This document shows positions 8,344-16,538 of a stretch of 64,000 bases of DNA, one piece after another (the stretch's first letter is position 1; each line of letters starts with the position of its first letter). The stretch covers positions 62,001-126,000 of the forward strand of contig NZ_LFIP02000003.1 in assembly GCF_001189235.2 (NCBI RefSeq), given 5' to 3'. The notes beneath the pieces were generated by a model that searched no databases, was not told the origin of the DNA, and saw only the letters and a program-made list of their open reading frames with translations. The DNA is from Bradyrhizobium embrapense (GTDB lineage Bacteria; Pseudomonadota; Alphaproteobacteria; Rhizobiales; Xanthobacteraceae). Made by a program: the position numbers and the translations under genes.

Positions 8344-9621
8344 ATGACTGACCCCGTACGCAAGAAGATCATCGACAAGGTCGACGCTTCGAAGGATCAC
8401 GCGATCAAGTTCCTCCAGGATATGGTCGCGATTCCGAGCGTGACCGGCGACGAAGCCGCGATCCAGAAGCACATGCACGGCTACCTGACCGAGATCGGTC
8501 TTGACGTCGACATGTGGGAGACCAATTGGGACGAGCTGAAGAAGCATCCCGGCTATCGCCCGGTCGATCGCGGTTATGAGAATCGTCCCAACATCGTTGC
8601 GACCCTGAAGGGCACCGGCGGTGGCCGCTCGCTGCTGCTCAACGGTCATACCGACGTGATCCCCGTCGGCAACGGCGAGGGATGGAGCGACAATCCGTGG
8701 TCGGCTTCGATCAAGAACGGGCGCATCTACGGCCGTGGCTCGTGCGACATGAAGAGCGGCGTTGCCAGCCATGTGCTTGCGGTCCAGTACCTGAAGGAAC
8801 TTGGACTCACGCCGAAGGGCGATGTCATGATCAACATCGTCATCGACGAGGAAGTCAGCGGGCACGGCACGCTCGACACCGTCATCCGCGGCTACAAGGC
8901 GGATGCCGGCATTTCCGGCGAAACCAGCGACCTGTTCGTGCAGCCGGCCTGCATCGGGCGCATCTGGTTCCAGATCGACATCGAAGGCAAGCCTGCCGGT
9001 ATCCAGCAGCGCTACCTCGGCATCAGCGCCATCGAGCTCGGCAACAAGATCGTGAAAGCGGTGCAGGAGCTGGAAGATGAGCGCGTTGCGACCGTCAAGC
9101 ATGCGCTCTACCCGAGCGCCATCGACTCCTTGCCCTGCATCATCGGCAGCTTCCAGGCCGGCAACTATCCGAGCGCCTTCCCGGCGAGCGCCGTTCTGAA
9201 GGGATCGATCGGCACCGTGCCGAGCGAGGACCACGAGGGCGTCAAGCAGAGCCTCGTCAGGAAGATCGCCGAGGTTGCGGCTCAGGATCCCTGGATGAAG
9301 GACCATCCGCCCGTGGTGAAGTTCGTCGGTTACGACGCCGAGGCTTCCGAGATTCCGGTGCAGCATCCGATCGTGCAGACCGTCTGCGACGTCTATACGG
9401 AGGTGACCGGCAAGAAGCCGACGATCTCGGGTCGCCAGGGGGCGGCGGATACGCGATTCCTGAACAAGTACGCGAACACGCCAACCGTGATCTTCGGACC
9501 CGGTTCGACGGCGGTCATGCATGCGAATGACGAGTATGTCTCGATCGATGATTACCTGACGGCCATCAAGGTCATGGCGCTCAGCATCCACGACTGGTGC
9601 AACTCCGCCCCGGCCAAATAA
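8344..9621 (+). CDS. M20-family ArgE/DapE-type deacylase or amidohydrolase
   Basis: A 425-residue two-zinc hydrolase. The metal ligands and catalytic residues are in place: LLNGHTDVIPVG (zinc His plus catalytic Asp), GRGSCDMKSGVASH (bridging Asp), the general-base glutamate and next ligand in IDEEVSGHG, and the last His in STAVMHANDEYV. A dimerisation domain lies between about residues 190 and 320. ArgE/DapE relatives remove acyl groups from amino-acid nitrogen; others open N-carbamoyl or lactam-derived products. Last gene of the gctA-gctB-LLM-M20 operon, followed directly by a strong terminator. Its position suggests it cleaves an amide formed after F420-dependent reduction, which is inference. 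Confidence 0.85.
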   Translation: MTDPVRKKIIDKVDASKDHAIKFLQDMVAIPSVTGDEAAIQKHMHGYLTEIGLDVDMWETNWDELKKHPGYRPVDRGYENRPNIVATLKGTGGGRSLLLNGHTDVIPVGNGEGWSDNPWSASIKNGRIYGRGSCDMKSGVASHVLAVQYLKELGLTPKGDVMINIVIDEEVSGHGTLDTVIRGYKADAGISGETSDLFVQPACIGRIWFQIDIEGKPAGIQQRYLGISAIELGNKIVKAVQELEDERVATVKHALYPSAIDSLPCIIGSFQAGNYPSAFPASAVLKGSIGTVPSEDHEGVKQSLVRKIAEVAAQDPWMKDHPPVVKFVGYDAEASEIPVQHPIVQTVCDVYTEVTGKKPTISGRQGAADTRFLNKYANTPTVIFGPGSTAVMHANDEYVSIDDYLTAIKVMALSIHDWCNSAPAK

Positions 9622-9642
9622 TCAAAAGGCCGGATCAATCGG

Positions 9643-9674
9643 AAAGGGGGCCCGCGGTTTGGGCCCCTTTTTTT
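9643..9674 (+). terminator. Rho-independent terminator after the M20 gene
   Basis: GGGGCCC at 9647-9653 pairs with GGGCCCC at 9661-9667 across a short GCGGTTT loop, flanked by A residues on the left and a run of seven T on the right. It ends the CoA-transferase/LLM/M20 operon. Confidence 0.88.
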
Positions 9675-9751
9675 GGCGGCGTCGGTGGTGCGAACTCGCT
9701 ATTGTCGCACGCGGGAGGGTTCTCCAGACTCGACGCTCAATCGTGGTGATG

Positions 9752-9770
9752 CTATCATTGCGATAATAGA
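9752..9770 (-). promoter_or_regulatory. Putative GntR operator box 2, upstream of the molybdenum hydroxylase operon
   Basis: On the minus strand it reads TCTA-N8-ATGATAG, 10 of 11 positions of the regulon box, and ends 57 bases before GTG 9828. The + strand shows the dyad CTATC...GATAATAG. Confidence 0.55.
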
Positions 9771-9827
9771 ATGAATCTCGTTCGAGCAGTCGATTGCTTC
9801 GGACGCGGACGATAGAGAGGGCGCGGA

Positions 9828-12203
9828 GTGGGAAAGCAGGGCGTTGGAGTTTCGATTGCCCGAAAGGAAGATGATCGCTTTCTTCGCGGGCGGGGCGAAT
9901 ATGTCGGCGATATTCGCTTGCCCGGCATGCGCGACGTCGCGTTCGTCCGTAGTCCGCTTGCGCATGCGCGGATCAAGGATATTCGCATCCCGTCACATCT
10001 CCGCAGCAGCGTGTTCATTGCGTCGGATATCGCGGCCGACACGCGCCCGATTCGCGCCGTGTCCGGATTGCCGGGCTTCAAGCCCTCCGATCAGCCGATC
10101 CTGGCGTTCGAGAAGGTCCGTCAGGTCGGCGAATTGATCGCGATGTGCGTCGCCGATACCCGCGCGGAAGCCGAGGACATTGCGGCTGCCGTCGAAATTG
10201 ATTTCGAGGAGTTGCCGGCCGTGCATGACATGCTGCTGGCGCGGCGTCCGGACTCCGCCCTGGTGCACGAGGAGTGGGGCGACAATGTCTTCCTCGAGAC
10301 ATTCGTCGACATCAACATGGAGGCGGCCTACGACGCTCCGATCAAGATCACGCGCGAGATATCGACCGCGCGGCAGAGCATGGCGCCGATGGAAGGCCGC
10401 GGCACGGTCGCTGTGTGGCACAAGCGGATGGATCAGCTCGTGCTCTACACCGGAAATCAGCAACCGCACATCGTGCGCAACGGTCTGTCGGAGTGCCTCA
10501 AGCTCGAGCAGCTGAATATCCGCATCGTCTCGCCCGATGTCGGCGGCGGCTTCGGCTACAAGGGCATCGTGCTGACGGAGGATGTTTGCCTCGGTTGGCT
10601 CGCCATGCGCTGCGGCTATCCGGTGCGCTGGATTGAGGATCGTCGCGAGCATTTGACGGCGGGGGCGAATTGCCGCGAGCATCACTACAACATCACCGTC
10701 TATGCCGATCGCGACGGGAAATTGCGCGGTGTCGAGTGCGAAGCCTCGGTCGATTCAGGTGCCTATTCGTCCTATCCGTTTTCGGCCTGTCTCGAAGCTG
10801 CGCAGATCGCCAGCATCCTGCCCGGCCCGTACGACTTCCCGTCCTATCGCTGCCGCACCTGGTCGGTCTCCACCAACAAGTGCCCGATCCTGCCTTACCG
10901 CGGCGTTGCCCGCACCGGCGTTTGCTACGCGATCGAGCTGATGATGGACGCGATCGCACACGAATGCGGTCTTGAACCCTACGAGGTGAGGCTCAAGAAC
11001 CTGGTGCGGCCGGAGCAGATGCCGTTCGACAACATCACCAAGAAGCATTTCGACAGCGGAAATTACCCGGAGTCGTTGCGGCAGGCTCTCGCAAAGATCG
11101 ACTTGCCCGGTCTGCGTGCGCGCCAGAAAAAAGGTGAGCCAGACGGTCGGCTGATCGGGGTCGGTCTATCCGTCTATTGCGAGCAGGGCGCGCACGGCAC
11201 GTCGGTCTACGCAGGCTGGGGCATCCCGATGGTTCCGGGGCACGAACAGGCGACCGCCCGCATGACTCCCGACGGCGGCCTCGAGCTGCGCATCGGCGCG
11301 CATTCGCATGGTCAGAGCATGGAGACCACGCTTCCGCAGGTTGCGCACGAGATCCTTGGCATCGACATCGCGCGCATCAAGCTGGTTCACGGCGACACCG
11401 AGTACACGCCTTACTCGACGGGCAGCTGGGGATCGCGCTGCGCGGTGATGTCCGGCGGCGCCGTTGCGACCGCATCGCGTGAGCTCGCCAAGCTCATCAA
11501 GGGCATTGGCGCGCATCTGCTGCAGACCGAGGTCGAGAACGTCAAGCTCGAGAATGGCGCGGTCGTTGGTCCGTCCAACAGCGTGAAGATCGACGAAATC
11601 GCGCACACCTGGTACCGCCGGCCGCAGGACCTGCCGGCAACCGTCGATCCGCGGGGCCTGGAAGTCACCATCGGCTACAAGCCGGCGCGCGATTCCGGCA
11701 CGTTCAGCTATGCAACCCATATCGCGGTGGTCGCCGTCGATCCCGAACTGGGCGATATCGAGCTGATCGACTACGTGGTCGTCGAAGACGGCGGCCAGCT
11801 GATCAATCCTATGGTCGTCGACGGTCAAATCTACGGCGGGCTGGCGCAGGGCATCGGCACCGCGATGTATGAAGAGATGAATTTTGATAGCTCGGGGCAG
11901 CCGCTCGCTTCGACCTTTGCCGACTATCTGCTGCCAGGCCCGACCGAAGTGCCGGCGCCCAAGCTTGGCCACATGGAGACGTTGGCGCCCTATACGGAAT
12001 TCGGTGTCAAAGGCATCGGCGAGGGCGGTGCCATCGCGCCTCCAGGCGCGATCGGCAATGCGGTCAATGACGCATTGCGGCCTCTTGGAGCCCAGGTCTT
12101 GCACACGCCAATGACGCCACGGCGTGTTCTCGAAGCCATTCGGACCGCGGCCGAGCGCCGCGAGGAGAAGGCGCCCAAAGTTGCGGAAGGGTTGCCGGCG
12201 TGA
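9828..12203 (+). CDS. Xanthine dehydrogenase-family molybdopterin-binding subunit (CoxL-like, form II type)
   Basis: A 791-residue large subunit of a molybdenum hydroxylase. N-terminal aldehyde-oxidase domain (DDRFLRGRGEYVGDIRLPGM), then the molybdopterin domain with DVGGGFGYKG and, near the end, VKGIGEGGAIAPPGAIGNAV carrying the catalytic glutamate. The active-site loop reads PYRGVARTG rather than the AYRCSFR of true form I CO dehydrogenase, so it is not expected to oxidise CO. Such enzymes hydroxylate carbons next to ring nitrogen in N-heterocycles, or oxidise aldehydes. Start GTG 9828 follows a purine-rich GAGAGGGCGCGGA site. It overlaps the next gene by GTGA, so the three subunits are translationally coupled. 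Confidence 0.88.
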   Translation: MGKQGVGVSIARKEDDRFLRGRGEYVGDIRLPGMRDVAFVRSPLAHARIKDIRIPSHLRSSVFIASDIAADTRPIRAVSGLPGFKPSDQPILAFEKVRQVGELIAMCVADTRAEAEDIAAAVEIDFEELPAVHDMLLARRPDSALVHEEWGDNVFLETFVDINMEAAYDAPIKITREISTARQSMAPMEGRGTVAVWHKRMDQLVLYTGNQQPHIVRNGLSECLKLEQLNIRIVSPDVGGGFGYKGIVLTEDVCLGWLAMRCGYPVRWIEDRREHLTAGANCREHHYNITVYADRDGKLRGVECEASVDSGAYSSYPFSACLEAAQIASILPGPYDFPSYRCRTWSVSTNKCPILPYRGVARTGVCYAIELMMDAIAHECGLEPYEVRLKNLVRPEQMPFDNITKKHFDSGNYPESLRQALAKIDLPGLRARQKKGEPDGRLIGVGLSVYCEQGAHGTSVYAGWGIPMVPGHEQATARMTPDGGLELRIGAHSHGQSMETTLPQVAHEILGIDIARIKLVHGDTEYTPYSTGSWGSRCAVMSGGAVATASRELAKLIKGIGAHLLQTEVENVKLENGAVVGPSNSVKIDEIAHTWYRRPQDLPATVDPRGLEVTIGYKPARDSGTFSYATHIAVVAVDPELGDIELIDYVVVEDGGQLINPMVVDGQIYGGLAQGIGTAMYEEMNFDSSGQPLASTFADYLLPGPTEVPAPKLGHMETLAPYTEFGVKGIGEGGAIAPPGAIGNAVNDALRPLGAQVLHTPMTPRRVLEAIRTAAERREEKAPKVAEGLPA

Positions 12204-13039
12204 AACCTGTCAATTTCGACTACGCACGCCCCGATGCGATCGACGCGGTGATCAGACTCATCGCGGACGACAGCAGGACCGTCAAGATGATGGCCGGGAG
12301 CCAGTCGCTCGGGCCGATGTTGAATCTCAGGCTCGTGCAGCCCGATCTGATCGTCGACCTGACCGGGATCGAGGAGCTGCGTTGTTTCAGTGATGGGGCG
12401 GACGAAATCTCGATCGGGGCTTGTGTCACGCATGCCGATATCGAGGATCTCCGCGTCACCGACGTCACCCGCGGCGCGCTGCCGACAGTGGCCAATGGCA
12501 TCGCATATCGCGCGGTGCGCAATCGCGGCACCATCGGCGGAAGCTTGACGCATGCCGATCCGTCGGCCGACTGGCACTCGATCCTCGCTGCGGTAGGCGC
12601 GAAGGTCGTGCTGCGTGGTCCGGCCGGAGAGCGGATCGTGACCGTTGAGGACTACATGGTGGGCGCGCTGGAAGCCGACCTGCGCCCCGGCGAAGTTCTG
12701 GTTCGCGTTGTGGTGCCGCGACTGAGCAAGTCGGCGCGCTGGGGCTACTACAAGAGCTGTCGCAAGACCGGCGAATTCGCCCACGCGATAGGCGCCTTCA
12801 TGACCGACCCCGATCGTGGCGTCAGCCGTGCGGTGATCGGCGCAACGGAGAGCCGTCCGGTCGTCATTGCCAAGGCATGCAATGTAATCGGCGACGGTCG
12901 CGCGCCGCGTTTGAGCGACAGTTTCGACGGCAGGGCCGTCGGCGAGATTTTGGAGAAGGCAGGGATGGTCGATCCCCTGGACAAGCAAACCCACGTCGCC
13001 GCGCTGCGCCGCGCGATCGAGCAGGCGCGGCCGCAATGA
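12200..13039 (+). CDS. FAD-binding subunit of the molybdenum hydroxylase (CoxM-like)
   Basis: A 279-residue medium subunit. Both FAD signatures are seen: MMAGSQSLGPMLNLRL (variant of AGGQSL) near residues 30-45 and TIGGSLTHADPSADW (variant of TIGGN-A-A-P) near 112-126, followed by the C-terminal CO-dehydrogenase flavoprotein domain with GYYKSCRKTGEFAHAIGA. It carries electrons from the iron-sulfur subunit to an acceptor. Start GTG 12200 overlaps the stop of the large subunit by four bases, and its own stop overlaps the next ATG. Confidence 0.88.
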   Translation: MKPVNFDYARPDAIDAVIRLIADDSRTVKMMAGSQSLGPMLNLRLVQPDLIVDLTGIEELRCFSDGADEISIGACVTHADIEDLRVTDVTRGALPTVANGIAYRAVRNRGTIGGSLTHADPSADWHSILAAVGAKVVLRGPAGERIVTVEDYMVGALEADLRPGEVLVRVVVPRLSKSARWGYYKSCRKTGEFAHAIGAFMTDPDRGVSRAVIGATESRPVVIAKACNVIGDGRAPRLSDSFDGRAVGEILEKAGMVDPLDKQTHVAALRRAIEQARPQ

Positions 13040-14250
13040 GCATCTGTAGCCTCAACGTCAACGGAAGCGCGGTCAGCGCGGAGATTCAGCCGCGGACGCA
13101 TCTTGCGGATTTTCTCCGCGAGAAGCTCAATCTGACCGGCACCCATCTGGGCTGCGAGCACGGCGTCTGCGGCGCGTGCACGCTGCTTGTCGATGGCGTG
13201 CCGACGCGCTCCTGCATCACCTTCGCGCTGGCATGCCAGCAGGCAGACGTCACGACGATCGAGGGGCTTGACGACGACGAGATCACGCGCGAGCTGCGTG
13301 CGGCCTTTACAAGGGAACACGGCCTCCAATGCGGCTATTGCACGCCGGGGATGGTCGTGTCGGCGCGCGATGTCGTGCTGCGCATGCAGGACCCCAGCGA
13401 GCGCGACATTCGCGTGGCCATGAGCGGAAACCTTTGTCGCTGCACCGGCTATGTCGGCATTGTCCGTGCGATCCAGGGTGTGATCGCGGATCGCCGGGAG
13501 CGAGGGATCGCGGCGATTCCAAACGGAAACCGGACGCGCCTTGGACCGTCGGGCTCCGGCAATGCGACCCCGGTGACTGCGGCTTCCGTCCGGCCCAAGG
13601 CAAACGCCGCACCAGCTGTGAAAAAAGCAGAAGCTCCGGCGGCGGCCTCGCTCAGGGATACGAGCTGGAAGCCGCAAACGACCTTCATGCAGAGCTTCAC
13701 CGTCGGGCATCCGGTCGATGACGTCTGGAATTTCTTCTCCGACATCGGTGCGGTCGCGGCTTGCCTGCCGGGCGCATCGCTCGCCCGAGAGCCGGTCGAT
13801 GGTCACGTCGACGGCCAGATCAAGATCAAGGTCGGGCCGATCTCTGCCGAATTTCAGGGCATCGCCGACGTGACGCGCGACGATGCGACCCGCACCGGCA
13901 CGATTGTCGGCGCAGGCAAGGACAAGCGCAGCAACTCCTCGACCCGCGGTCTGATCGGCTATGCCGTCAAGCCGGGTGACGCGGAAAGCCAAACCAGGGT
14001 CGATCTCAACATTGGCTTCACTTTGACTGGGGCCCTGGCGCAGTTCAGCCGCTCGGGCCTGATCCAGGATGTGGCCGGACGAATCATCGCTGTCTTTGTC
14101 CAGAACCTCGAGACAAGGCTCTCCCATCGATCGGGAGGGGGCGAGGGTGAGCCGGCCATGGTCAGGGAATTCGACGCCGGCGCGCTCATGCGATCGATGG
14201 CGTTGGATTATCTGAGACGCGGGCTTCGATGGCTGTTGCGACGATCCTAG
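13036..14250 (+). CDS. Iron-sulfur subunit (CoxS-like) fused to a CoxG-type SRPBCC domain
   Basis: A 404-residue fusion. Residues 1-155 are a two [2Fe-2S] protein: GCEHGVCGACTLLVDG with a following RSC supply the plant-type cluster, and QCGYCTPGMVVSA plus GNLCRCTGYVGIVRAI the second. An Ala/Pro/Lys-rich linker covers about 156-215. Residues 215-365 match CoxG, an SRPBCC-fold protein that ties CO dehydrogenase to the membrane and helps maturation: FTVGHPVDDVWNFFSDI, CLPGASLAREPVDG, GKDKRSNSSTRGLI. The end (MALDYLRRGLRWLLRRS) is an amphipathic basic helix. CoxS and CoxG are normally separate genes. The fusion suggests that this hydroxylase is held at the inner membrane. Confidence 0.87.
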   Translation: MSICSLNVNGSAVSAEIQPRTHLADFLREKLNLTGTHLGCEHGVCGACTLLVDGVPTRSCITFALACQQADVTTIEGLDDDEITRELRAAFTREHGLQCGYCTPGMVVSARDVVLRMQDPSERDIRVAMSGNLCRCTGYVGIVRAIQGVIADRRERGIAAIPNGNRTRLGPSGSGNATPVTAASVRPKANAAPAVKKAEAPAAASLRDTSWKPQTTFMQSFTVGHPVDDVWNFFSDIGAVAACLPGASLAREPVDGHVDGQIKIKVGPISAEFQGIADVTRDDATRTGTIVGAGKDKRSNSSTRGLIGYAVKPGDAESQTRVDLNIGFTLTGALAQFSRSGLIQDVAGRIIAVFVQNLETRLSHRSGGGEGEPAMVREFDAGALMRSMALDYLRRGLRWLLRRS

Positions 14251-14285
14251 TTGTTCGGCGATAAAAACTCGCCTTTGGCGATGAA

Positions 14286-15062
14286 ATGGACTATCTTACT
14301 ATCATGAATAAGCTAGTCCCAAACTACGAGCGCAGCCGGGTCCCCCTCTACGTGCAGGTCGCATCGGTGATGCGTCAGCGTGTCGAGTCCGGGCAATGGC
14401 AAGAGGGCGACAAGATCTCGACCATCGAGGAGCTGGAAACCGAATTCGGTGTCGCGCGCGTTACGGTCCGGCAGGCGATCGAGATGTTGCGGAACGAGGG
14501 TCTTCTCGATGCGCAGCAGGGTCGTGGGACCTTCGTGTCCGGACGGCCCAAGAATCGTCACTGGCTGAACTTGGCCAACGATTTCGAGTCGATGGTCGAT
14601 TCCGTCAGGAACAATGTCCTCAAGCGCGTCTATGTCGAGGAGAATGCGGAGCCGCCCCGGCTCGCCGCGCATGAAGGAAAGGCTGCCGCCGGCTACGCCT
14701 TTCTCAGAAGCGTTCAGTACAACGAGGACGAGCCGTTTTCGGTCGTCAATCTCCATCTGGCGCGCAACCTCTATCTCAAGGACCGCAAGCGCTTCACCCA
14801 CACGGCTGCGCTGACCAAGATCATGGAGATGGACGACATCACGCTCGCCCATGCCCATCAGGTCGTGACAATCGGCGTGGCCGATCCCGAAACGGCCGAG
14901 CTGCTCAAGATCGGCCTCGGTGAACCAACTGCCGATTGTCGCCTGGTGTTGGTCGACAGCAACGACATCGCGGTCTACGTCGCCAATATCCATTATCATC
15001 GCAGTTGCTTCGCGCTTCGTTCCGATCTTCTTGAAAAATCGAAGAAGCGAACGAAAGCCTGA
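14286..15062 (+). CDS. GntR-family transcriptional regulator with UTRA ligand domain
   Basis: A 258-residue regulator. Winged helix at about 18-80: PLYVQVASVMRQRV, ISTIEELETEFGVARVTVRQ (the recognition helix lies here), NEGLLDAQQGRGTFVSG. The C-terminal 160 residues fit a UTRA effector domain (FLRSVQYNEDEPFSVVNLHL, HAHQVVTIGVADPETAELL). HutC/FarR-type members are usually repressors released by a pathway metabolite. It lies mid-cluster between the molybdenum hydroxylase genes and the divergent dpaL-like/F420 operons, and a perfect copy of the regulon box overlaps its own start codon region (14299-14317), implying autoregulation. An alternative ATG at 14304 would place the box almost fully upstream. 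Confidence 0.88.
   Translation: MDYLTIMNKLVPNYERSRVPLYVQVASVMRQRVESGQWQEGDKISTIEELETEFGVARVTVRQAIEMLRNEGLLDAQQGRGTFVSGRPKNRHWLNLANDFESMVDSVRNNVLKRVYVEENAEPPRLAAHEGKAAAGYAFLRSVQYNEDEPFSVVNLHLARNLYLKDRKRFTHTAALTKIMEMDDITLAHAHQVVTIGVADPETAELLKIGLGEPTADCRLVLVDSNDIAVYVANIHYHRSCFALRSDLLEKSKKRTKA
14299..14317 (-). promoter_or_regulatory. Putative GntR operator box 3, overlapping the gntR start
   Basis: Minus strand reads ACTA-N8-ATGATAG with all 11 defined positions matching. An outer inverted pair GGACTA (14288-14293) and TAGTCC (14314-14319) frames it. Its place over the first codons would let the regulator block its own transcription. Confidence 0.55.
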
Positions 15063-15098
15063 GGAGGGAGCGGGCGCAAGACCCGCTCCTCATTGCCG

Positions 15099-16286
15099 CT
15101 AAGCGAGGATGCTCGCCGGCGAAGCTCCCACGATCTCCGTGTAGCGCTTCTGGTCGGTCGCGCCTTCGGTGTTGATCAGCAGCACACGCGATGCCTGGTT
15201 CAAGCCCAGCTTTTCACGCGTAACGCTGCTCTTGGCGGCGCGCCAAAGGCCAGCCAGTCCCGCGGCGCCGCTTTCGCCGGCCACAATGGCAGGGTCGCCG
15301 CCGGTCGGGTGCGCGAGCCGGCGCATCGCTGCCGCGGCGCCTTCTTCGCCGACCATCATGAACGCATCCGCCTTTCGCGACAGGATGCGCCACGCAACCA
15401 GAGAAGGCTCGTAGCATTCGAGCATCGCCATGATCGTTGGCTCGCCATGGGCGATCTTGATCGGCGCGCCCGCAACGGCGCTTTGATAGAGGCACGCAGC
15501 CCGTTCGGGCTCTACGACCACGAATGTCGGCCGGCTCTTGCCGAAGACGACATCGAAGTAACCGGCGACTGCCGCCGCGAGGCCTCCGACTCCGGCCTGG
15601 ACGAAGACATGGGTGGGCGCCTCCGGCTGCTGCCGGAGGATCTCGTTCAGCATCGCCGTATAGCCCTGCATGACCAGTCCGGGGATGCGCTCATAGCCGG
15701 GCCAGGACGTATCAGAGACGACGATCCAGTGATTGTCCTGGCAGACCTTGTCGGCGACAGCGACGGAGTCGTCGTAGGTGCCGGGCACCCGAACGATTTC
15801 CGCGCCGAAGCGGGCAATCGCCTGTACGCGCTCGTCCGTGACGCCGGAATGCACGAAGATGACCGCCTTGGCTCCGACCATCTGCGCGCCGGCTGCGACC
15901 GATCGGCCGTGATTTCCATCGGTGGCACAGCCGACGGTCAGGCTGCGCGCGATCTCGCGGATGGCAGGGGTCCCGATCTCGCTGATGTCCACCGCGCGGC
16001 CCAGCTTGCTGCCGGCATGCTCCAGCAGTAGCCTGACGACGGCGTAGGATCCGCCCAGGGCCTTGAAGCTGCCGAGGCCGAGCCGATGCGATTCGTCCTT
16101 GATATGGATGGACTTCACCTCGAATTCGCGGGCGAGCGCCGGCAGCGATCGCAGCGGCGTTTCGGCGTGGTTCGGCCGGAAGCTGAGAAAGCGCTCGACT
16201 TCGCTGGCTTCCTCACGCGCCAGCGTAGCGGCATCCGCCGGGTCCAGCGGTTGCTCGTGAGATGAACTTGTATTCGACAGGAACAT
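15099..16286 (-). CDS. Diaminopropionate ammonia-lyase-like PLP enzyme
   Basis: A 395-residue fold-type II PLP enzyme of the DpaL/YgeX group. The cofactor lysine is K75 in GLGSFKALGGSYAV; CATDGNHGRSVAAGAQM is the substrate-binding loop, and VFVQAGVGGLAAAVAGY the phosphate-binding glycine loop. The segment SDTSWPGYERIPGLVMQGY is typical of diaminopropionate ammonia-lyases, which turn 2,3-diaminopropionate into pyruvate and two ammonia. The gene runs opposite to its neighbours and shares a 252-base promoter region with the F420 operon, where two regulon boxes lie. In this pathway it probably removes ammonia from a diamino or beta-substituted amino acid; the true substrate is open. Confidence 0.84.
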   Translation of the reverse strand: MFLSNTSSSHEQPLDPADAATLAREEASEVERFLSFRPNHAETPLRSLPALAREFEVKSIHIKDESHRLGLGSFKALGGSYAVVRLLLEHAGSKLGRAVDISEIGTPAIREIARSLTVGCATDGNHGRSVAAGAQMVGAKAVIFVHSGVTDERVQAIARFGAEIVRVPGTYDDSVAVADKVCQDNHWIVVSDTSWPGYERIPGLVMQGYTAMLNEILRQQPEAPTHVFVQAGVGGLAAAVAGYFDVVFGKSRPTFVVVEPERAACLYQSAVAGAPIKIAHGEPTIMAMLECYEPSLVAWRILSRKADAFMMVGEEGAAAAMRRLAHPTGGDPAIVAGESGAAGLAGLWRAAKSSVTREKLGLNQASRVLLINTEGATDQKRYTEIVGASPASILA

Positions 16287-16384
16287 TCGAACCGGCCTTC
16301 GCGATGAGTTGTTTGGTGGAGCAGCCGCCGCTGATCGGTCGTATCGTCGTCGGGCAGCCTAGCTTGCCAGAGAGTTGAATACAT

Positions 16385-16403
16385 ACTATCGTTGGTATGA
16401 TAG
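16385..16403 (+). promoter_or_regulatory. Putative GntR operator box 4 (full dyad), serving the dpaL-like gene
   Basis: ACTA-N8-ATGATAG with all 11 positions matching. It is also a dyad, ACTATC at 16385-16390 and GATAGT at 16399-16404, so the opposite strand gives a second 10-of-11 match one base over. It lies 98 bases upstream of the minus-strand start at 16286. It is the best evidence that the box binds a dimer. Confidence 0.6.
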
Positions 16404-16496
16404 TTCAATGCGGTTCTCACGACCCCCGTACTGTCTTCGTAGTCCAAACCAATGTTCGGAAAAGCGGGAAAATTGTCTAGGTAAACATATTGTCAT

Positions 16497-16515
16497 ACTA
16501 ACAATAGGATGTTAT
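16497..16515 (+). promoter_or_regulatory. Putative GntR operator box 5 with overlapping promoter, upstream of the F420 operon
   Basis: ACTA-N8-ATGTTAT, 9 of 11 positions. The 17 bases ATACTAACAATAGGATG match those at 24515-24531 at all but one position. A TTGTCA (16490-16495) and TATAGC (16513-16518) pair with a 17-base spacer could form the promoter, so the box would sit over it. It ends 23 bases before ATG 16539. Confidence 0.5.
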
Positions 16516-16538
16516 AGCTCAAGCGCACGAGGTGACGG

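Noticed and set aside
8248..9591. 447-residue open frame opposite the M20 gene
   Set aside because: Antisense to a gene whose zinc ligands are all in place; composition typical of a shadow.
9828..14250. Aerobic CO dehydrogenase (coxMSL)
   Set aside because: The large subunit has PYRGVARTG instead of the AYRCSFR loop of form I enzymes, so CO oxidation is unlikely.
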